The notes beneath the pieces were generated by a model that searched no databases, was not told where the DNA came from, and was given only the letters and a program-made list of their open reading frames with translations. From Candidatus Omnitrophota bacterium (GTDB lineage Bacteria > Omnitrophota > Gorgyraeia > Gygaellales > Profunditerraquicolaceae): 6,417 nt of DNA. Each line of letters opens with the position of its first letter. Positions within the stretch are counted from its first letter, which is position 1. Shown piece by piece: positions 3,441 through 6,417 of this stretch. The position numbers and the translations under genes were made by a program. The stretch lies in the NCBI GenBank assembly GCA_026387485.1, contig JAPLLQ010000076.1, positions 43,716-50,132 of the forward strand, given 5' to 3'.

Positions 3441-6417
3441 GTTGCATTAGGAGGGTGTAGGCCTGTTTCAGCGTTTCCTCCAGGACAGACGGCTATTCTT
3501 GAAGGAGGCGGAAGCTACTTAAATACAGGGGCTAGCCGAGAGAGGAATATTGGGCGCGGGGTGGGCGGTAATGATATCCCGATAGGGTATGATGCGACTA
3601 ACGGAAAAGTTACATTAGAAAAGCTGCCCATCGCTACAGGTCAATCAAGCCAACCGAGTTTCACATCTCCGTTGCCCCCCGCATCCGCCCCCGCCGCCAC
3701 GAGGGGCACTTTACCTGAGAATTTACTAGAGGCAGTTCGTTGGATTGACTCAACAGATGTAGTTCCGGGTATGGAAGCCGTCTCCGTAGGGCCAGGTACT
3801 CCTAGGTATCTCTATCTGGAAAGAAAAATGCAAGAGGCGCAAAGTATTCCCTGGGAACAATTTTTAGTGGCTAAGGGAGTAAACGTACGTGTTTACGAAC
3901 CAAAAGAAGAATACAATAAAAGTTGGCGTGACGATGTTGCACAATGGCAGGGGATGGAAGGAAAGCTAAAGATAGAACCAACAGAATCCGCACGGTTTGA
4001 AAAAAACAATTTTCCCGATGGCTCAGTTGATATAATTACGATATTGAGTGTATTAAGCGACCGTTCAATCCCGGAGTCGGTTAGAAAAGAGATTGTTTTG
4101 AAAGCCGCTCGCGCTTTAAGACAGAAAGGATATTTGGTTATAGGATGGTATGACCTTGTGGCTGGCAAGAAAGTTTCCGCCGAGGAAGAAGCGGAAACGC
4201 AAAGCCTTCTTGCTTGGTTACAAAAAGAAACGGGTTATAAATTGACGCCAGTTACTGGTGGTTTAGAAACAGGGCAAACCGCCCATAGATGGGTTATATA
4301 TAAAATTAACAAACCCACGCCATCCGTCTCCGGTCCAGCCGCCGCATCAGCCCCCGCCGCCCCCGGCTCAGCCGCTGGGCTGCAAAGCAGATTACAAGAT
4401 ACCCTAAGGTTGATAAAAGAGATTGCTGAAGAAGATTCCTTTAAAAAGTCTTTAGAAGAATACAGTGCAGAGAAAGAAAGGTTATTTGGCATATATGGGG
4501 AAGTAGCTCAGATTGCGAAGGGGATAAGGGAGATTGATAGTTTTGATTTAGTTATAAACCCGGCAAGCGGCTCGGATATTAAAGCTGGGTTTTCTTATGG
4601 CAATAATTTGGTTACTATTGACCGGAATAACCTTTTTAAGGTATTCTTAGAATTCCTAGCTATCGGAAAAAAAGAATCTTTAAAAGAACAACTAAGAGGC
4701 TACTTAGAAAACAAGTTTTACTTTGGTCTGCATAGTTCGGGACGGCAGGTGGGATTCGTAGAATATGCTGCTGAACTGATAGCAATGGGAGCAGACTTAA
4801 ACAGTTTGGAGGTAATTTCCGATCAAGATATAGCGGGTTTACATATGACAGAGGTCGCGTTTAAAGTTAAGGGAAAGCAATTTACTCATACGCATTTTAC
4901 CTATACTTTTACAGGGGGTGCAGAAGATGCAAAAGCGGTTCAGTCTATAAAAGATGTTCTAGTCAAAAAGACCAATGCGAATGTTTTACTTCTTTCTAAG
5001 GCAGGCTCAGAGTTGAGTGGTAAAAATGAATGGTTAAAAAGTATAGATCCTTTATTGCCGGCCGGTGGTATGTTAGTTACTGATTTCTCTTGGTCCGGAG
5101 TTGGCCTACAGGATGTGACCCCGCAGCAAAAGGTTGCAAATCTTGGATTATCCGAGACAAGGAATTATGGTTATGCCCATGCTACACAAGATCTGCATTT
5201 TTTTGAAAAAAAGGCAGGCAAAGATAGTCGAGAGTTAGCTCAAACGACATCCGCCCCCGCCGCCGCATCCACCCCAACCGAAAGGGCGTCTACCGCGTTA
5301 GCCAAACAGATGGAGCGCGAGGGTAAGAGTCGTGAGGAGATATTGCGGGAAACCGGCTATTGGCGGCTTGGGCAAGACATGCAGGTAAGTATTGACTTTT
5401 CCTCATTGCGATTACGCCCCGACGCCCTGGCCGTGCTGCGAGCTAAGAAAGCAAGTGGACAGGAAGCGGTTTTAGCCGACATCATTGAGGATGGCTGGGA
5501 AGGAGTGTGGCTTGTCCCCGAATTAACACAAACTCGTGTGACCATAGAGCCTGCACCAGAAGGGCCTGTCAAATACTGGGGAGCAATGGTCTATGTAGCG
5601 AAAGATGGTGCATTGGTTATCGCTTTCAATAAAGCTTCTGCGTTTAATAAGGATGGCATGCTAAGCAAGGGCGTTGGGAGCAGGTTTATTCACGAAGTAT
5701 CACACGCATTGGGACATATAAAGAACTATGCGAGAGGTGGTAATCCTGCGAATGAAGAATATATGCTAACGTATGCAGAGTATGCTAGGGTGGCTTTGCA
5801 ATTGAGACAGTTGGCGAAAAGGAATAGATTGATTTTTGGGGAGAAAGGGGTTGTTTTAGAGTCTCTTGTGGCTGCCCCGATTGAAGATGTTATTGAGCGA
5901 TGGCAGGCAGATCACCATGAAACGGTAAACCCGGAAGCGGTGGAAGTTGCTAAGTCCGCTGCGACGGACGCCGAACTTGTATTTGCAGGGTCGTTCAGGA
6001 AGGATTCAGTCGCCGCAGACTCGAGGAATTATCGTTTGTTACAAGGTGAGGCTGTTGCGCGCATGGAGCAAATCCGTGCCGCAATGACTGCGCAAGAACG
6101 GCAGGCAGAGCATCCATATAATACCTTGACTAGGATGTTACGTGAAGAACGCTTGCTCACTAAGGGACAAAAGCCGGAGGATGTACTGATTTATAGGGAA
6201 CATAAGCCCGCATCCGCCCCCGCCGCCCAGCCAGAGGCAAAACCGGGTATAGAGGGTCCGCTTTTAAATGATACCATGACAAAAGAGGAAATCTACAGAG
6301 AGGTAAAAAGAATAATTACCAAAAACCGCCCGAATGCCCCGGATGAAGTAATATATGTGGTAGTAAAGACGGCCCGCCATTTTACTTCATTACTAAGTGA
6401 AGAAGATATTTTAATGG
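2760..6417 (+). CDS. Large modular exported protein, main part (continues past window end)
   Basis: Open in one frame for about 1,219 codons to the right edge without a stop; together with the first segment at least 1,328 residues (numbering below is composite). Residues 110-335: conserved helical N-terminal module (GKEYWDKLYRKAEEIFG, TRPWVVPGEIIIRE, NAYIYKATLKVMLEEDYLKNS, TSKRYAALRQVYYSLILAQWF). About 336-412: Gly-rich, low-complexity. Then modules separated by Pro/Ala linkers: methyltransferase-like (about 423-629), second Rossmann-like (about 650-938), zincin-like (about 950-1258), and the start of a fifth (from about 1266). A signal peptide suggests a periplasmic, outer-membrane or secreted location. 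I recognise the architecture as typical of Omnitrophota giant proteins but cannot assign one overall function. The linkers use GCC/CCC codons and are far more GC-rich than the rest. No natural start codon belongs to this segment; it is the continuation of the gene that starts at 2431. Confidence 0.85.
3681..3698 (+). repeat. Pro/Ala linker 1 (ASAPAA), DNA repeat copy 1
   Basis: GCATCCGCCCCCGCCGCC encodes ASAPAA (composite residues 417-422) and separates the Gly-rich tail of the N-terminal module from the first methyltransferase-like module. The same 18 bases recur exactly at 6210-6227, also preceded by CCC. Confidence 0.85.
3699..4319 (+). other. Module A: class I methyltransferase-like (Rossmann) domain
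   Basis: Composite residues about 423-629. VSVGPGTPRYLYLE (from 3780) resembles the glycine-rich SAM-binding motif I (compare LDVGCGTG), with GPGT in place of GxGxG. NVRVYEP (3882-3902) fits the end of strand 2 with its acidic residue (Glu at 3897-3899). FPDGSVDIITILSVL (from 4011) matches the 'FPDxSFDxV' motif IV region, and AARALRQKGYLVIGW (from 4107) matches 'ALKPGGxLVI'. The C-terminal RWVIYKI fits a last strand. The order and spacing support a Methyltransf_11-type fold. Whether it binds SAM is open: the glycine motif is altered and the protein appears to be exported. Confidence 0.6.
4320..4379 (+). repeat. Pro/Ala linker 2, DNA repeat copy 2
   Basis: Encodes PSVSGPAA-ASAPAA-PGSAAG (composite residues 630-649), the longest linker. 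The core GCATCAGCCCCCGCCGCC at 4344-4361 differs from copy 1 at one base (C to A, a synonymous serine change). It separates modules A and B. Confidence 0.85.
4380..5246 (+). other. Module B: second Rossmann / methyltransferase-like domain
   Basis: Composite residues about 650-938. It starts with a charged helical stretch (LQSRLQDTLRLIKEIAEED, SLEEYSAEKERLF). FDLVINPASGSDIKAGF (from 4542) then NNLVTIDRNN (Asp at 4620-4622) looks like strand 1, a loop and an acidic strand-2 end of a Rossmann fold. NANVLLLSKAGSELSG (from about 4974) and SIDPLLPAGGMLVTDFSW (from 5040) resemble the strand 4 and 'LLKPGGxLV' strand 5 regions of methyltransferases, and LHFFEKK (from 5193) a terminal strand. It is not a close copy of module A, and the canonical GxGxG is absent. 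Ligand binding or catalysis cannot be claimed; family membership is an inference from motif order. Confidence 0.45.
5250..5270 (+). repeat. Pro/Ala linker 3 (SAPAAAS), DNA repeat copy 3
   Basis: The 17-base core CATCCGCCCCCGCCGCC (5248-5264) is identical to copies 1 and 4; the amino acids are SAPAAAS followed by TPT. It separates module B from the zincin-like module. Confidence 0.85.
5280..6206 (+). other. Module C: putative zinc metallopeptidase (zincin) resembling phage polyvalent-protein modules
   Basis: Composite residues about 950-1258. A charged helix with GKSREEILRETGYWR (from 5319) leads to MQVSIDFSSLRL. Next come LADIIEDGW and VWLVPELTQTRVTIEP, a strand-rich stretch (GAMVYVAKDGALVIAFN), and the zinc motif HEVSH (5691-5705) followed by ALGHIKNYARGGNP and AEYAR (Glu at 5778-5780, possible third zinc ligand). 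From memory, the order 'R-x-eeI-x-x-TGw', 'fEidds', 'L-di-dhp-lf-aYP-L', 'HEiqHaiq-GfARGGnp', 'gEvEAR' is typical of putative metallopeptidase modules in large polyvalent proteins of phages and mobile elements. All catalytic residues of a zincin are present. The remainder to 6206 is helical and charged. Substrate unknown. Confidence 0.6.
6210..6227 (+). repeat. Pro/Ala linker 4 (ASAPAA), DNA repeat copy 4
   Basis: GCATCCGCCCCCGCCGCC, exact match to copy 1 over 18 bases (and the preceding CCC), encoding P-ASAPAA before QPEAKPG. It separates module C from a further module. Confidence 0.85.
6228..6417 (+). other. Module D: start of a further module, truncated by the window
   Basis: Composite residues 1266-1328. 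After a short Pro-containing tail (QPEAKPGIEGPLLND) comes a predicted helical stretch, TKEEIYREVKRIITKN, then APDEVIYVVVKTARHF and LLSEEDILM. Nothing diagnostic is visible and I do not recognise the domain. The frame is open at the window end, so the protein is longer. Confidence 0.5.

Noticed and set aside
3893..4492. Two minus-strand open frames opposite modules A and B
   Set aside because: They overlap the coherent plus-strand frame. The Ala/Gly-rich peptide in one is only the complement of linker 2.
5357..5572. Minus-strand open frame opposite module C
   Set aside because: The plus strand encodes motif-bearing protein here; the antisense product has low complexity and no start signals.
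5691..5723. Classical metzincin signature HExxHxxGxxH
   Set aside because: The third His position is Lys (HEVSHALGHIK), so a downstream Glu is the likelier third ligand.
3681..6227. CRISPR array or tandem repeat array
   Set aside because: The repeat units are 645-940 nt apart, within one open reading frame, and coincide with protein module boundaries.

Overview
The window looks like a contig from an uncultivated, Gram-negative-type bacterium of moderate GC. I think Candidatus Omnitrophota (former OP3) is most likely. The main reason is the large gene on the right: its N-terminal region (signal peptide, 'HIAAFRN', 'FRPLHLRYL', 'TSKRYAALRQVYYSLIL') and its Pro/Ala-rich 'ASAPAA' linkers match, from memory, a family of very large modular exported proteins in that phylum. 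This assignment is recall, not a database search. Two genes carry frame breaks next to otherwise perfect coding sequence, which suggests an unpolished metagenome assembly.

Left part (1-2207): a housekeeping operon on the + strand. glmS (glutamine-fructose-6-phosphate aminotransferase) enters from beyond the left edge and runs to 1554. It is interrupted at about 764-801 by a short block of unrelated sequence that destroys the sugar-phosphate-binding SQSGET motif and shifts the frame. rsmI (16S rRNA C1402 2'-O-methyltransferase, 1554-2207) follows with a TAATG stop/start overlap.

Middle (2208-2430): a 223-bp intergenic region. It holds a pair of TGTCCAAT direct repeats, a long imperfect palindrome with an internal G/C-rich switch-like loop, and a good sigma-70-type promoter (TTTACC-16-TATAAT) about 50 bp upstream of the next gene.

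Right part (2431 to the right edge): one very large gene, broken once by an apparent small deletion near 2758 and then open in a single frame to the window end (about 1,219 further codons, no stop). The protein has a Sec signal peptide, a conserved N-terminal module of about 300 residues, a Gly-rich stretch, and then at least four different modules. These are two Rossmann/methyltransferase-like domains, a putative zinc-metallopeptidase module (HEVSH) that resembles modules of phage 'polyvalent' proteins, and the start of a fifth module. Each boundary carries a Pro/Ala linker encoded by an almost identical 17-18 nt GC-rich DNA string. This bead-on-a-string layout with DNA-level identical linkers is the most interesting thing in the window: it looks like a secreted or periplasmic modular protein whose cargo domains can be exchanged by recombination at the linkers.

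The two halves seem functionally unrelated. The operon is core metabolism and translation, and the large gene has its own promoter.
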